Below are positions 35,608-44,244 of a stretch of 64,000 nt of DNA, in pieces (position 1 is the first letter of the stretch; each line of letters opens with the position of its first letter). Below the pieces are notes generated by a model. It searched no databases. It worked only from the letters and a program-made list of their open reading frames with translations, and was not told the origin of the DNA. The DNA lies in contig NZ_CP058348.1 in assembly GCF_013752535.1 (NCBI RefSeq), positions 62,001 through 126,000 on the forward strand. The letters run 5' to 3'. The DNA comes from Bdellovibrio sp. KM01 (GTDB lineage Bacteria; Bdellovibrionota; Bdellovibrionia; Bdellovibrionales; Bdellovibrionaceae). Made by a program: the position numbers and the translations under genes.

Positions 35608-36060
35608 ATGGGTTTTAAATTTTGGTTGAAGGTCGCTTTCATGATTGGATCATTTGGACTGGTGATCTATGGAATGCAGCAACTCCGTTCTTCTGAATTT
35701 GCCCGTGAGGCACAAAAAGATGACAGCGCTTTATCGCTCCTTTTAGGAGGAGAAACTCGCCCGCTGAACTGGTGTTTACCAGAGACGAAAAAGGTCGAAA
35801 TCCTCTCTGAAAAAGGTGAAGTCTTAAAAGCACTGACGAGCGCCCAAGATATCAGTTCCGTTTGCGAAATCTTGATTGGTCCAATCTCTACGGATGTGGT
35901 TCAAAAATCTAAATTTAACCGTCGATTGGTCGCATCTGACGCCAAAGGTACCACTAAAACGTTGGAACAAGCGGCCAACTCACCCTATTTTAGAGCGGAT
36001 GAGATGCCTATGAGCTCCGTCATGCTGGAAAAAGTCCTGCAGCGACTGCTGCAGCCCTGA
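35608..36060 (+). CDS. Small membrane-anchored hypothetical protein
   Basis: 150 residues; GGAGG is 5 bases before the ATG. One N-terminal transmembrane segment (WLKVAFMIGSFGLVIYGM) followed by a soluble, probably periplasmic, domain of about 120 residues with two cysteines (LNWCLPETK, SVCEILIG). No recognised family. It lies between tRNA-Arg and tRNA-Asn and is probably expressed on its own. Confidence 0.78.
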   Translation: MGFKFWLKVAFMIGSFGLVIYGMQQLRSSEFAREAQKDDSALSLLLGGETRPLNWCLPETKKVEILSEKGEVLKALTSAQDISSVCEILIGPISTDVVQKSKFNRRLVASDAKGTTKTLEQAANSPYFRADEMPMSSVMLEKVLQRLLQP

Positions 36061-36113
36061 TTTCTGTTTGACAAGATAGGCCCAAAATAATAGTTTGGCT
36101 TTCACCGAAACGT

Positions 36114-36189
36114 TCAGAAGTAGCTCAGTCGGTAGAGCAAGCGGCTGTTAACCGCTGGGTCGGGGGTTCGAGTCCCTCCTTCTGAGCCA
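36114..36189 (+). tRNA. tRNA-Asn (anticodon GUU)
   Basis: 76 bases. TCAGAAG (36114-36120) pairs with CTTCTGA (36179-36185), then G and CCA. The anticodon stem-loop AGCGG-CTGTTAA-CCGCT gives GTT. G34 is a queuosine site, so this tRNA is a target of the pathway that includes queF. A TTGACA hexamer at 36068-36073 may be its -35 box; no good -10 box follows. Confidence 0.97.
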
Positions 36190-36215
36190 TTTTTTTCTTA
36201 CTTTGGTAAGACACC

Positions 36216-36240
36216 AAAACCAGCCTTGAGCTGGTTTTTT
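36216..36240 (+). terminator. Terminator after tRNA-Asn
   Basis: AAAACCAGC pairs with GCTGGTTTT around the loop CTTGA, ending in six T. Confidence 0.88.
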
Positions 36241-36311
36241 AGTTTCTAGGCCAACCCTGTTAAATACCTGTAATTTCTAAAGATATATCGAACTGATGCC
36301 CCTCCTTGGCA

Positions 36312-36330
36312 CTGTATTCGGGTTATACAG
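36312..36330. promoter_or_regulatory. Inverted repeat upstream of the first lipid-island operon
   Basis: CTGTAT (36312-36317) and ATACAG (36325-36330) are a perfect inverted repeat with a 7-base spacer, about 125 bases before the formyltransferase ATG. The right arm overlaps TTATAC, which could be a -10 box, so an operator is possible. The rest of the roughly 210-base gap (36241-36453) shows only a weak GCCC/GGGC hairpin. Confidence 0.35.
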
Positions 36331-36453
36331 CCAATTCTACTTTATAGCGTCCTTATTGCTCCTAAGAGCCCGTTTTTAGGGCATAAAAGCTGCACTCTTG
36401 AGCCATGCAACCCCTTTAGCAATTTTAACCATTGGGATTTTCAAGGACCACTC

Positions 36454-37206
36454 ATGAAAACTTTCCTTGTGAGCTCGACTGTCACTTTTGTTCCTGGCAA
36501 CTACGAAGGATTTATCAATCATCTTGCGAAAAGTGATCGCGTGCATGGACTGATCTTGGTTGAAAACCGTGACTGGAAAATTGCTGCGAAAGCAATGCTG
36601 CTAATTATCTCGTTCGCGGCGCCTCGCATGGGTATGCATCTTTTGAAAAATTATTTTGGTAAATCAAACGCACGCAAAAAAGCGATGTTTGAAAAGCGGG
36701 GAAAAGCATTTCGAATTGTTTCCGATATTAATTCCGTTGAGACATTGAGATTCATCCAAGAAGAAAACGTTGAACTTATAGTTAACGCTCGCACGCGTTC
36801 TTTCTTCAAAAAAAATCTTTTGCAAACTCCACGTTATGGTTGCATCAACATTCATCACGGCCTTCTTCCCGAGCAACGCGGCCTTATGTGCGATTTCTGG
36901 GCTCATATGGAAAAAACTAAGTTCGGATTTTCTATTCATCAGATGACGTCCAAGTTGGACGATGGACCTATTCTTCATGTCGGCGAGGTCAAGACCTCTC
37001 CTTCAAACTATATGACATCCATATTCGAAGGGTCTTTAATAGAATCTCAAGCGATTGAAAAGTTACTAAAAGATCTCGAGAAGAATAAATCTTCAGAGAA
37101 CATTTTTTCAGGTCTGGAAAATATCAAAACTGAAAAAACAAAATATCGCAGCAACCCCGGCTTAATGGACTTTTATAAACTTCAGTGGAGAGGTACTAAA
37201 ATATGA
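36454..37206 (+). CDS. Formyltransferase-family protein
   Basis: 250 residues. The C-terminal two thirds match the N10-formyl-tetrahydrofolate-dependent formyltransferase fold of PurN, Fmt and ArnA: INIHHGLLPEQRG holds the catalytic Asn and His, and the Asp is in HQMTSKLDDGPILH. All three catalytic residues are present. The N-terminal part (to about residue 95) contains a hydrophobic segment (AAKAMLLIISFAAPRMG) that may be membrane-associated and is not in PurN. Fmt and PurN are unlikely on size and context; formylation of an amine on a lipid or sugar is a better guess. AAGGA precedes the start, and the stop overlaps the next ATG (ATGA). Confidence 0.85.
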   Translation: MKTFLVSSTVTFVPGNYEGFINHLAKSDRVHGLILVENRDWKIAAKAMLLIISFAAPRMGMHLLKNYFGKSNARKKAMFEKRGKAFRIVSDINSVETLRFIQEENVELIVNARTRSFFKKNLLQTPRYGCINIHHGLLPEQRGLMCDFWAHMEKTKFGFSIHQMTSKLDDGPILHVGEVKTSPSNYMTSIFEGSLIESQAIEKLLKDLEKNKSSENIFSGLENIKTEKTKYRSNPGLMDFYKLQWRGTKI

Positions 37207-39584
37207 AAACCATCTTTGCTCTTCATGGTAACCCTGGCGCTCCTCAAGATTGGTCCCTGCTGCAAAACCATCATGCAAAAATTAAAGCTGTTGATGCCTA
37301 TTCGGATGATTGGATTCGTGAAGTACAGCAAAGCTCAGAGAAGGTGATTTTATTAGGTCACTCTTGGGGTGCTTATCGCATTCTGAAAGCTTTGCCGAAG
37401 ATTTCTGCGCACGTCGAAAAAGTGGTTTTACTTGCTCCTTACGTAAACATTGAAAGACCTCTTTCCGGAGTGGCGCAAGCGCTTTTAAAAACACCGTGGA
37501 TCGGGAAGAAACTGATTCAGGGTAATCATAAGAAAAGCAAAGACGGTTTTTTGAATGATTTAATTTATCCTTTTAAAGTTGAAGGTCTTCCCTACTATAA
37601 AGAAATCGAAAACCGCATGCAGCATTGGCAGATGTGGCAGAAAACGGCCTTCGTAAAAATGCAAATGCAGGCAAGTCCTTTAAGTAAGGGAGATGTGTGC
37701 CTGACACCCATCACGGTGATCTATGGTAATGATGATAAAATCAGCAGCGCCGATTCTCAGAATGAAATTTTAAAACAATATCCAAACATCACGATCAAAC
37801 ATCTAGAAAATGCGGGTCACGGCATGCTGTGGTCTCATCCCGAAATGATCTCGAAGGAGCTTTTAATGACGTCCCCAAAAATCGGATATCACGCTGGCGA
37901 AAACGAACAAAACAACGTTATCAGCTATATGGAAAAACATTTGCGTGAGTTTCCGAATCGCGTGGCTTTGCGCTGGGCTCGTCGTGAATCTTTGATGCAG
38001 TGGAATGGCGATCCTAAAACTCCTTTTCAGCACGATGAAATTAACTATAAAGACTTTTCCACACGTATTTCCTCATTCGCACAAGGTCTGATCGACATTG
38101 GTATTCAAAAAGGTGACAGAGTTATTATCTTTTTGCCGATGAGCTTGGATATGTACACGGCTATGTTCGCTGTGCAAAAAATCGGTGCGATCGCGGTGTT
38201 CTTGGATTCCTGGGCGCGTTCTCATCATTTAGGTGCCTCTGCTGAATGCGTGGGCCCCAAAGCTATGATCAGCTTTAAGATGGCGTTTGATCTGGTTGAT
38301 CAGGTTCCTGAATTTAACTCTATGCCGATCCGTATCCTTTATGGACCGGGGGAGAAATTCACTCACAAGTTTGAGACTTTGTTAAAAGCTCCAACTTCTC
38401 CAGTATGCCCAGTTGAATCTGAATTCTCGGCTTTGATTACCTTTACAACCGGTTCGACTGGTAAGCCAAAGGGTGCGAACCGTACTCACCGATTCTTGTC
38501 GGCGCAACATCATGCTTTGTCGCATGTGATTCCGTACACAGAGCAAGATCGTGATATGCCGGCCTTCCCGATATTCAGTTTGAATAACCTGGCCTCGGGT
38601 GTAACGACGATTTTGCCGGCTTTGGATTTGTCAGCTCCTTCAGAGCGTGATTCTGCGATCCTGGCTTGCCAAATTATTAACGAAAATATCAATTGCACGA
38701 CGCTTTCTCCGTCAATGCTTGTGGGCTTGGCGAAATTCTGTAAAGAAAAAGGCATTGTCTTAAGTCACCTTCGCCGTGTGGTTACGGGCGGCGCACCGAT
38801 ATCTAAAGATGACGTGAAAGCATTCTATGAAATCGCGCCGCAAACAGAACTTTGGATTTTGTATGGTTCCACAGAAGCTGAACCAATGGCCCACATTGAA
38901 GGCCGTGACATGCTGAAAGAAACAAAACAAACGGACCCAGAAATCATCGAAGAAGGTGTTAACGTAGGTCATATCAGTGAAGACGTTGATTTCAAATTTG
39001 TTATTAGAAAAGACGGCCCTATTGAATTGATCAATGGTTCATGGGCTGGAGTTGAAGTTGCCAATGGCGAAGTGGGCGAGTTCATTTGTACAGGCGACCA
39101 CGTTTGCCGTGAATACTATAATAATGAGGCAGCATTTAAGACGACTAAAATTATGGATGCGCAAAACCGCGTATGGCACCGTACGGGTGACCTTGCCTAT
39201 ATTGATTCAGATAAAAATCTTTGGATCGTAGGCCGCGTGAACAATGCGATTCAAAGAGCCGGCAAGTACTACTTCCCGGTAACAGCCGAAGTTCTATTGA
39301 AACGTATGCCGTTTGCTTACCGTTGTGCATTCTTGGGTATGTCTGACGAAAAACTTGGTGAAGCGACTTACGCTGCTATTGAGCTTAAAGGTGATATCGA
39401 TAAAGCTACGTTTGATTTCGAGGCGGCTCGCAAAGAAATTCAACGTGTCTTTGGCAAAAACGGAATTCCTTTGGACAAAATTCTTTTTGTCGACAAAGTA
39501 CCAATGGATCCGCGCCATCACTCTAAAGTTGAATATAAAGTATTGCGTGACCAACTTTCTCAACCGGGAGTTGTGATTGCGTAA
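37203..39584 (+). CDS. Alpha/beta-hydrolase fused to acyl-AMP ligase
   Basis: 793 residues, two enzymes in one chain. Residues 1-215 are an alpha/beta-hydrolase with an oxyanion loop (LHGNPGAPQDW), nucleophile elbow LLGHSWGAYR (Ser, not Asp), acid in VIYGNDDKI and the catalytic His in NAGHGMLW. Residues about 240-793 are an ANL-superfamily adenylating domain: TFTTGSTGKPKGANRTH (P-loop motif), LYGSTEAEPMA, RTGDLAYIDSDKNLWIVGR and a C-terminal lysine region (HHSKVEYKVL). It should activate a carboxylic acid as acyl-AMP and pass it to a thiol or amine, the hydrolase perhaps editing or releasing products. It overlaps the formyltransferase by 4 bases and the UbiA gene by 8. Confidence 0.88.
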   Translation: MKTIFALHGNPGAPQDWSLLQNHHAKIKAVDAYSDDWIREVQQSSEKVILLGHSWGAYRILKALPKISAHVEKVVLLAPYVNIERPLSGVAQALLKTPWIGKKLIQGNHKKSKDGFLNDLIYPFKVEGLPYYKEIENRMQHWQMWQKTAFVKMQMQASPLSKGDVCLTPITVIYGNDDKISSADSQNEILKQYPNITIKHLENAGHGMLWSHPEMISKELLMTSPKIGYHAGENEQNNVISYMEKHLREFPNRVALRWARRESLMQWNGDPKTPFQHDEINYKDFSTRISSFAQGLIDIGIQKGDRVIIFLPMSLDMYTAMFAVQKIGAIAVFLDSWARSHHLGASAECVGPKAMISFKMAFDLVDQVPEFNSMPIRILYGPGEKFTHKFETLLKAPTSPVCPVESEFSALITFTTGSTGKPKGANRTHRFLSAQHHALSHVIPYTEQDRDMPAFPIFSLNNLASGVTTILPALDLSAPSERDSAILACQIINENINCTTLSPSMLVGLAKFCKEKGIVLSHLRRVVTGGAPISKDDVKAFYEIAPQTELWILYGSTEAEPMAHIEGRDMLKETKQTDPEIIEEGVNVGHISEDVDFKFVIRKDGPIELINGSWAGVEVANGEVGEFICTGDHVCREYYNNEAAFKTTKIMDAQNRVWHRTGDLAYIDSDKNLWIVGRVNNAIQRAGKYYFPVTAEVLLKRMPFAYRCAFLGMSDEKLGEATYAAIELKGDIDKATFDFEAARKEIQRVFGKNGIPLDKILFVDKVPMDPRHHSKVEYKVLRDQLSQPGVVIA

Positions 39585-40446
39585 TTGGTTGATCCTTATT
39601 AAAGAACGCTTTAGTCCGTTCCAGTATATTCCTATGATTGTCGCCTTTACGGTGGCAAACGGTTTATATTTGGCGAAAGCAGAAAGTCTTGAGTGGAGCT
39701 GGAGCCGTTTTGCGATGGCTTTTGTTCTGATGTTGTCGTTCTTTTTTAGAATGCGTCTGTTTGATGAGATTAAAGATTACGAAGTGGATTTGAAAATCAA
39801 TCCAACACGTCCCCTGGCTCGTGGCATCCTATCTGTTACGCAGGTGAAGCACGCATTAATGATTTTGATCGTGCTTGAGTTAGTGGTTGTTTCGCAATTG
39901 GGTTTGCCAAGTTTTTTGGTACATGTTCTGGGAATTGGTTATAGCCTTCTCATGTATGAAGAGTTTTTTATCGGAGATATTCTTCGTCCTCATCTGACGA
40001 CGTACGCCGTGTCTCATACGTTCGTGAGCGTGCTATTGGGAATTTCTGCAGCGATGGGAATCTCTGGAGTTACAGATCTATCGGTTTTGTGCAAACACGC
40101 TGCTTTCTTTTTGGTGAACTGGTGTTTCTTTAACTTGTTTGAGTTTGCCAGAAAGACCTATGCTTCTGAGGAAGAAAAAGAGAACGTTCCAAGCTATTCA
40201 AATATCTTTGGAACTAAAGGTGCTTATCTTTTGTCGATCAGTCAGGTCGTGTTGGGTTTGGTGCTGCTAAGATATCAATTCGGTGAATTCTTAGTGTGGC
40301 CTGGTGTGCTGGCGGGAGTTTACTTGATCGCAACGATTGCCTATTTATTTAAGCCGAAAGCGGCGAACGCAAAACTTTTCCGCGGTGTTACGGGTGCCTA
40401 TTTGCTGGGTCACTTCATCGTTATGTCTATTGTGCTAGGAGCGTAA
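39577..40446 (+). CDS. UbiA-family prenyltransferase
   Basis: 289 residues, about eight or nine transmembrane helices. The start is a TTG lying inside the end of the previous gene, with GGGAG 6 bases before it. The first aspartate-rich motif reads RLFDEIKDYEVDLKINPTRP, fitting the N/DxxxD pattern that binds Mg-diphosphate. The second conserved region (FARKTYASEEEKENVPSYSN) has glutamates instead of the usual aspartates. UbiA enzymes transfer prenyl chains to aromatic rings, sugars or glycerol phosphate. No quinone or heme genes are nearby, and the neighbours suggest a lipid acceptor. The next gene starts 1 base after the stop. Confidence 0.85.
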   Translation: MRNWLILIKERFSPFQYIPMIVAFTVANGLYLAKAESLEWSWSRFAMAFVLMLSFFFRMRLFDEIKDYEVDLKINPTRPLARGILSVTQVKHALMILIVLELVVVSQLGLPSFLVHVLGIGYSLLMYEEFFIGDILRPHLTTYAVSHTFVSVLLGISAAMGISGVTDLSVLCKHAAFFLVNWCFFNLFEFARKTYASEEEKENVPSYSNIFGTKGAYLLSISQVVLGLVLLRYQFGEFLVWPGVLAGVYLIATIAYLFKPKAANAKLFRGVTGAYLLGHFIVMSIVLGA

Positions 40447-40447
40447 A

Positions 40448-43129
40448 ATGTTGGTCACAAAAAAATCCACATTGTTATTTGCAAAGAATGAAGCCGGCGG
40501 AAAAGGGTATAACCTTTATTTGATGTCTCAATCCGGGGTGCCAGTTCCTGAGTGGGTGGTCTTCGGTAAAAAGTATTTTAACGAATTCCTGGATTCAAAG
40601 AATGTCCGTGCGGCTGTTTCTGCGAAAGTGGATCAAGTGATGGCGGGTACTTTGTCTCCGGCTCAGGCCGAGAAAGACATCCTGGCAATCTTTGAATCCA
40701 CGGCTGCGACTGAGTACCTAAGTCAATCTGTTGACCAAGCGCTAACAATGTTGAATCAAAGCACGGTCTTTTCTGTGCGTTCATCGGCGGCAGACGAAGA
40801 CAGTGTGTCTCACTCTTTTGCGGGACAGTTAAGTAGCTTTCTTTATGTGAGTGGGAAACAGGATATCTTGGACTTTATTAAAAGGTGCTGGGCATCGGCT
40901 TTCAGCGAGCGTGCTTTGGTTTATCGTCAGGAAAACGGGATTGATCTTAAAAAGATCTCTGTATCCGTCGTCCTTCAGCGCATGCTTGATCCAGATAAAT
41001 CAGGGGTGATGTTCACTTGTGACCCCGTTGCCAAGAATCTTACAAACTTTGTGATCTCCTCTGTATATGGTGTTGGTGAAGGCCTGGTGTCAGGTGCATT
41101 GGATGCGGATTCCTATTGGATAAATTCCGCGACGGGTGCTCTGGATAAAAAAGAGATCGTGGAAAAGTCAGAGCAGATGAAAAAGTCTTCCTCTGGCCAC
41201 TGTCAGTTATTACCGGTTGAGGAATCCAAAAAAAATGCGTCGTCATTAACCGATGCTGAACTGAATGACCTTTATAAATGGGGCGTGAAGATTCAAAACA
41301 GTTATCACCGTCCTCAGGATATCGAGTGGGCTATCCAAGACGGGAAACTTTATATCTTGCAAACTCGTCCGGTGACGAATCTGGAGTCAGATTTAGTCGG
41401 TTATCCAAATCTGTGGGATAACTCCAATATCATTGAATCCTATGGTGGTTTGACGTCTCCATTGAGCTTTAGCTTTGCTTTGCGCAACTATAAAGCGGTG
41501 TATGTCCAGTTCTGTGAAGTTCTGGGTGTTCCTTCTGAGATCATCAAGGACATGGATAACTATTTGTCGTACATGCTGGGATCTATCAACGGGCGCGTGT
41601 ATTACAACCTATTCAATTGGTACAAACTTGTCGGCGTCCTTCCTGGGTTTAAGCAAAACCGCGAATTCATGGAAACGATGATGGGTGTTTCGGAGTCTTT
41701 GACGGATGAAATCGCAAATCGTATCAAGCCTCACCCGTCTTGGGATACTCCAGCCGGAAAACTTCGTCAGATGGTGACGGGTTTTAATTTTATCAAGTAT
41801 CACTTTACGATTCAGACTGTGGTGGACGATTTCCTTAAAACTTTCCACCGTGATTACGACAAGTACCGCGCTATGCCTCTTAAAAGAATGCGCGGAGATC
41901 AGTTGATTCAAATTTATGCTGAACTTGAAAGAAACATGTTGGGTCGCTGGAAAGCGCCGATCATCAATGACTTCTTGTGCATGGTGCATTTTGGTTTGCT
42001 TAAAAAGCTTACGAATAAATGGCTTTCTGGTTTGGATTCGACGATTCAAAATGACTTGCTTGCTGGTGAAGGCGGACTTGAGAGTGCGGAGCCGACGAAA
42101 GCGTTGCTCCGTTTGGCCAGCATTGCTGCTAAGAATCCGGGTTTGAAGACATTGATTGAAACTACAGATCCTAAAGATGGTCTGGAGGCTTTGAATCAAT
42201 CGAACTATGAAAACTTCTATCACTTAGTATTGGATTATCTGGATAAATACGGTTTCCGTTGTATGAGCGAAATGAAGCTTGAGGAAATTGATCTTTTAAC
42301 GGACCCAAGCTATTTGTTCGTATGTTTAAAGAACTATCTGAAGGCTGGAAAAGTAGAAATTCACGACGATGCTCACGAAAAATCTTTGCGCTCCCAAGCA
42401 GAAGAAAAAGTAGCGAAGCATTTATCAGGCTTCCGTAAAAGTATGTATTTCTGGGTGTTAAAGCACGCCCGTAAGGCAGTAAAAAACCGCGAGAACACGC
42501 GTTTTGCCAGAACTCGTATCTACGGTATTGCGCGTACGATCTTCCAAGCTATCGGCGAAGACCTTGCAGGTTTGAATGCCTTGGAAAATCCGCGTGATAT
42601 TTTCTGGCTGACGATCGAGGAAGTCTTTGGGATCTACAATGGTACTTTGCCGGCCTACAACTTAAATAATTTCGTACAACTGCGTAAGAAAGAATACGAT
42701 GGTTTTTCCGAAGACACAGATCCTCGCATCATGACTCGTGGTGCGGTTTATTGGAATAACACTTTCGTGGCTCCGGTTGAAGAAGCTCCGATTGATCCTA
42801 ACGCAACTTATGATCTAAAAGGTCTTCCATGCTGCCCAGGAATCTTAGAGGGTGTGGTGAAGGTTATTCTTAATCCAGGTGACAACTTAGATTTGAATGG
42901 CGAGATTCTGGTGACAGCGCGAACAGATCCGGGATGGGTGCCATTGTATCCGGCAATTTCAGGTTTATTGGTTGAGCGCGGAAGTTTGCTGTCGCATTCG
43001 GCGATTGTTGCGCGCGAGATGGGTATTCCTGCAGTAGTCAGTATTCCGGGGCTGACGAAGACTTTGAAAACCGGCATGCGCATCCGTATGGATGGCAAAG
43101 CCGGTACGGTGGAAATCCTAAGCGAATAG
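40448..43129 (+). CDS. PEP synthase/rifampin phosphotransferase-like dikinase
   Basis: 893 residues with the three-part layout of rifampin phosphotransferase and PEP synthase. An ATP-binding domain (about 1-320) has GGKGYNLYLMSQSGVPVP, SVRSSAADEDSVSHSFAGQ and DIEWAIQDGKLYILQTRPV. A long middle domain (about 320-785) resembles nothing I can name. A swivelling His domain has SLLSHSAIVAREMGIPAVV, with His850 as the phosphocarrier. The enzyme should split ATP and transfer the beta-phosphate from His850 to a substrate bound by the middle domain. The last helices of a true PEP/pyruvate barrel are missing, so gluconeogenesis is unlikely. It is the fourth gene of the operon, and the next gene converges 4 bases away. 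Confidence 0.85.
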   Translation: MLVTKKSTLLFAKNEAGGKGYNLYLMSQSGVPVPEWVVFGKKYFNEFLDSKNVRAAVSAKVDQVMAGTLSPAQAEKDILAIFESTAATEYLSQSVDQALTMLNQSTVFSVRSSAADEDSVSHSFAGQLSSFLYVSGKQDILDFIKRCWASAFSERALVYRQENGIDLKKISVSVVLQRMLDPDKSGVMFTCDPVAKNLTNFVISSVYGVGEGLVSGALDADSYWINSATGALDKKEIVEKSEQMKKSSSGHCQLLPVEESKKNASSLTDAELNDLYKWGVKIQNSYHRPQDIEWAIQDGKLYILQTRPVTNLESDLVGYPNLWDNSNIIESYGGLTSPLSFSFALRNYKAVYVQFCEVLGVPSEIIKDMDNYLSYMLGSINGRVYYNLFNWYKLVGVLPGFKQNREFMETMMGVSESLTDEIANRIKPHPSWDTPAGKLRQMVTGFNFIKYHFTIQTVVDDFLKTFHRDYDKYRAMPLKRMRGDQLIQIYAELERNMLGRWKAPIINDFLCMVHFGLLKKLTNKWLSGLDSTIQNDLLAGEGGLESAEPTKALLRLASIAAKNPGLKTLIETTDPKDGLEALNQSNYENFYHLVLDYLDKYGFRCMSEMKLEEIDLLTDPSYLFVCLKNYLKAGKVEIHDDAHEKSLRSQAEEKVAKHLSGFRKSMYFWVLKHARKAVKNRENTRFARTRIYGIARTIFQAIGEDLAGLNALENPRDIFWLTIEEVFGIYNGTLPAYNLNNFVQLRKKEYDGFSEDTDPRIMTRGAVYWNNTFVAPVEEAPIDPNATYDLKGLPCCPGILEGVVKVILNPGDNLDLNGEILVTARTDPGWVPLYPAISGLLVERGSLLSHSAIVAREMGIPAVVSIPGLTKTLKTGMRIRMDGKAGTVEILSE

Positions 43130-43133
43130 TCGA

Positions 43134-44231
43134 TTAGGATTTCTTATAAATGTGGAATTGATAAACGCCTGTGCCGTCAGTTTTAGCGGCCCAGGCGTTT
43201 TTGTCTTTAAGCTCCTGCCAGCCTGTTAAATCCATTTCTTTTGCGGCACGCATGAAGGAACGGATCACCATACAAGTTCCTGACGAATTTTCTTTATTCA
43301 GTTTTTGCAGAACTTGATTTGCGTCTTGATCGCTTAAGTAAGAGATCGTGTCAGACAGAGAAATAAAGCTGTATTTTTCTTTTGGCAGGTACTCAAGTAA
43401 ATTTCCCAATAGGTAGTTCACTTTCGTGTTCGATTTTTTGACTGCTTCGAAAATGTGATGATGAGCTTCCAAAGGAAGACCTTCTTCGTGACGGATGCTG
43501 CCTAGAAACAGAATCTGCATGAAATAGTTCTTACGAACTAATTGCGTGCGGAAAATGCGATCAAATTCTTCAACGATAAATTGGCTTGGTGGACGAGACT
43601 CTGTTTTATGGCCATCGCTACCGCTGAAATGACCTTTATAAAGGTATTTGTTAAACACAAACTCACTTGCCGCCACTTTAATAAAAGTATTCCAGCGAAT
43701 TTTTGGCCAGTGTTTTTCATACAGGTCAATTTGTTCCGTCAAGCTTTGCGCTTCAAATACTTTCGAGAAGTCACACTTAAGAACTTCGCGGAACAAGTAA
43801 CCTAATTTTTGGAAGTGCGACTCCCAGCGGCCTAAAAGAATAAAGCCATGGGGAGCCCAACCACTTTTGCGTTCTTCCCAGTATTTCTTGGCTGCTTCAG
43901 ACAGTTTCAACTTATTGAACATCGTCACACGGTCGTCACCAGTATCGTTTCCGGACTGCAAAGCGCCACGGTAACCCATAAAGAACAAGTATTCTTCATA
44001 AGTCAGTGCCTTCATGCTTTGGAAGCGCAGTTCGCAAAGATAGTTTTGACTGACTGACATGTCGATCACATCTAGAACCGCCGGATTTTTCGCAATTAAA
44101 GGCATGCAGCGTGCACCGGAGCCCGCGATACTAAATACGCGGTCCGTGTTTTCTGGAAGAAGATCAAACTCGATCCGAGTGTCTTCGTTGGACAGAGTGT
44201 AGTTTAAATCTGAAAAATATTCGCTCGCCAT
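43134..44231 (-). CDS. BtaA-like (DUF3419) SAM 3-amino-3-carboxypropyl transferase
   Basis: 365 residues; the second of two adjacent ATGs (44229-44231) is favoured by its 5-base distance from GAGG. The N-terminus EYFSDLNYTLSNEDTRIEFD followed by RVFSIAGSGARCMPLI and VLDVIDMSVSQNYLCELR is the pattern of DUF3419/BtaA, whose founding member moves the aminocarboxypropyl group of SAM onto diacylglycerol to start betaine-lipid (DGTS) synthesis. No BtaB-type N-methyltransferase is present in the window, so a betaine lipid is not implied. Here the acceptor may be the product of the neighbouring enzymes. It follows the barrel gene by 13 bases in an operon with the LolA-like gene. Confidence 0.83.
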   Translation of the reverse strand: MASEYFSDLNYTLSNEDTRIEFDLLPENTDRVFSIAGSGARCMPLIAKNPAVLDVIDMSVSQNYLCELRFQSMKALTYEEYLFFMGYRGALQSGNDTGDDRVTMFNKLKLSEAAKKYWEERKSGWAPHGFILLGRWESHFQKLGYLFREVLKCDFSKVFEAQSLTEQIDLYEKHWPKIRWNTFIKVAASEFVFNKYLYKGHFSGSDGHKTESRPPSQFIVEEFDRIFRTQLVRKNYFMQILFLGSIRHEEGLPLEAHHHIFEAVKKSNTKVNYLLGNLLEYLPKEKYSFISLSDTISYLSDQDANQVLQKLNKENSSGTCMVIRSFMRAAKEMDLTGWQELKDKNAWAAKTDGTGVYQFHIYKKS

Positions 44232-44244
44232 CATGTCCTCGTTT

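Noticed and set aside
37203..39584. OleBC-type olefin synthesis enzyme
   Set aside because: The hydrolase nucleophile is Ser in GHSWG rather than the Asp of OleB, and no OleA thiolase lies nearby, so I describe only the two domains.
43134..44231. Complete betaine-lipid (BtaA-BtaB) pathway
   Set aside because: Only the BtaA-type protein is present; no BtaB N-methyltransferase is in the window, so the product cannot be inferred.
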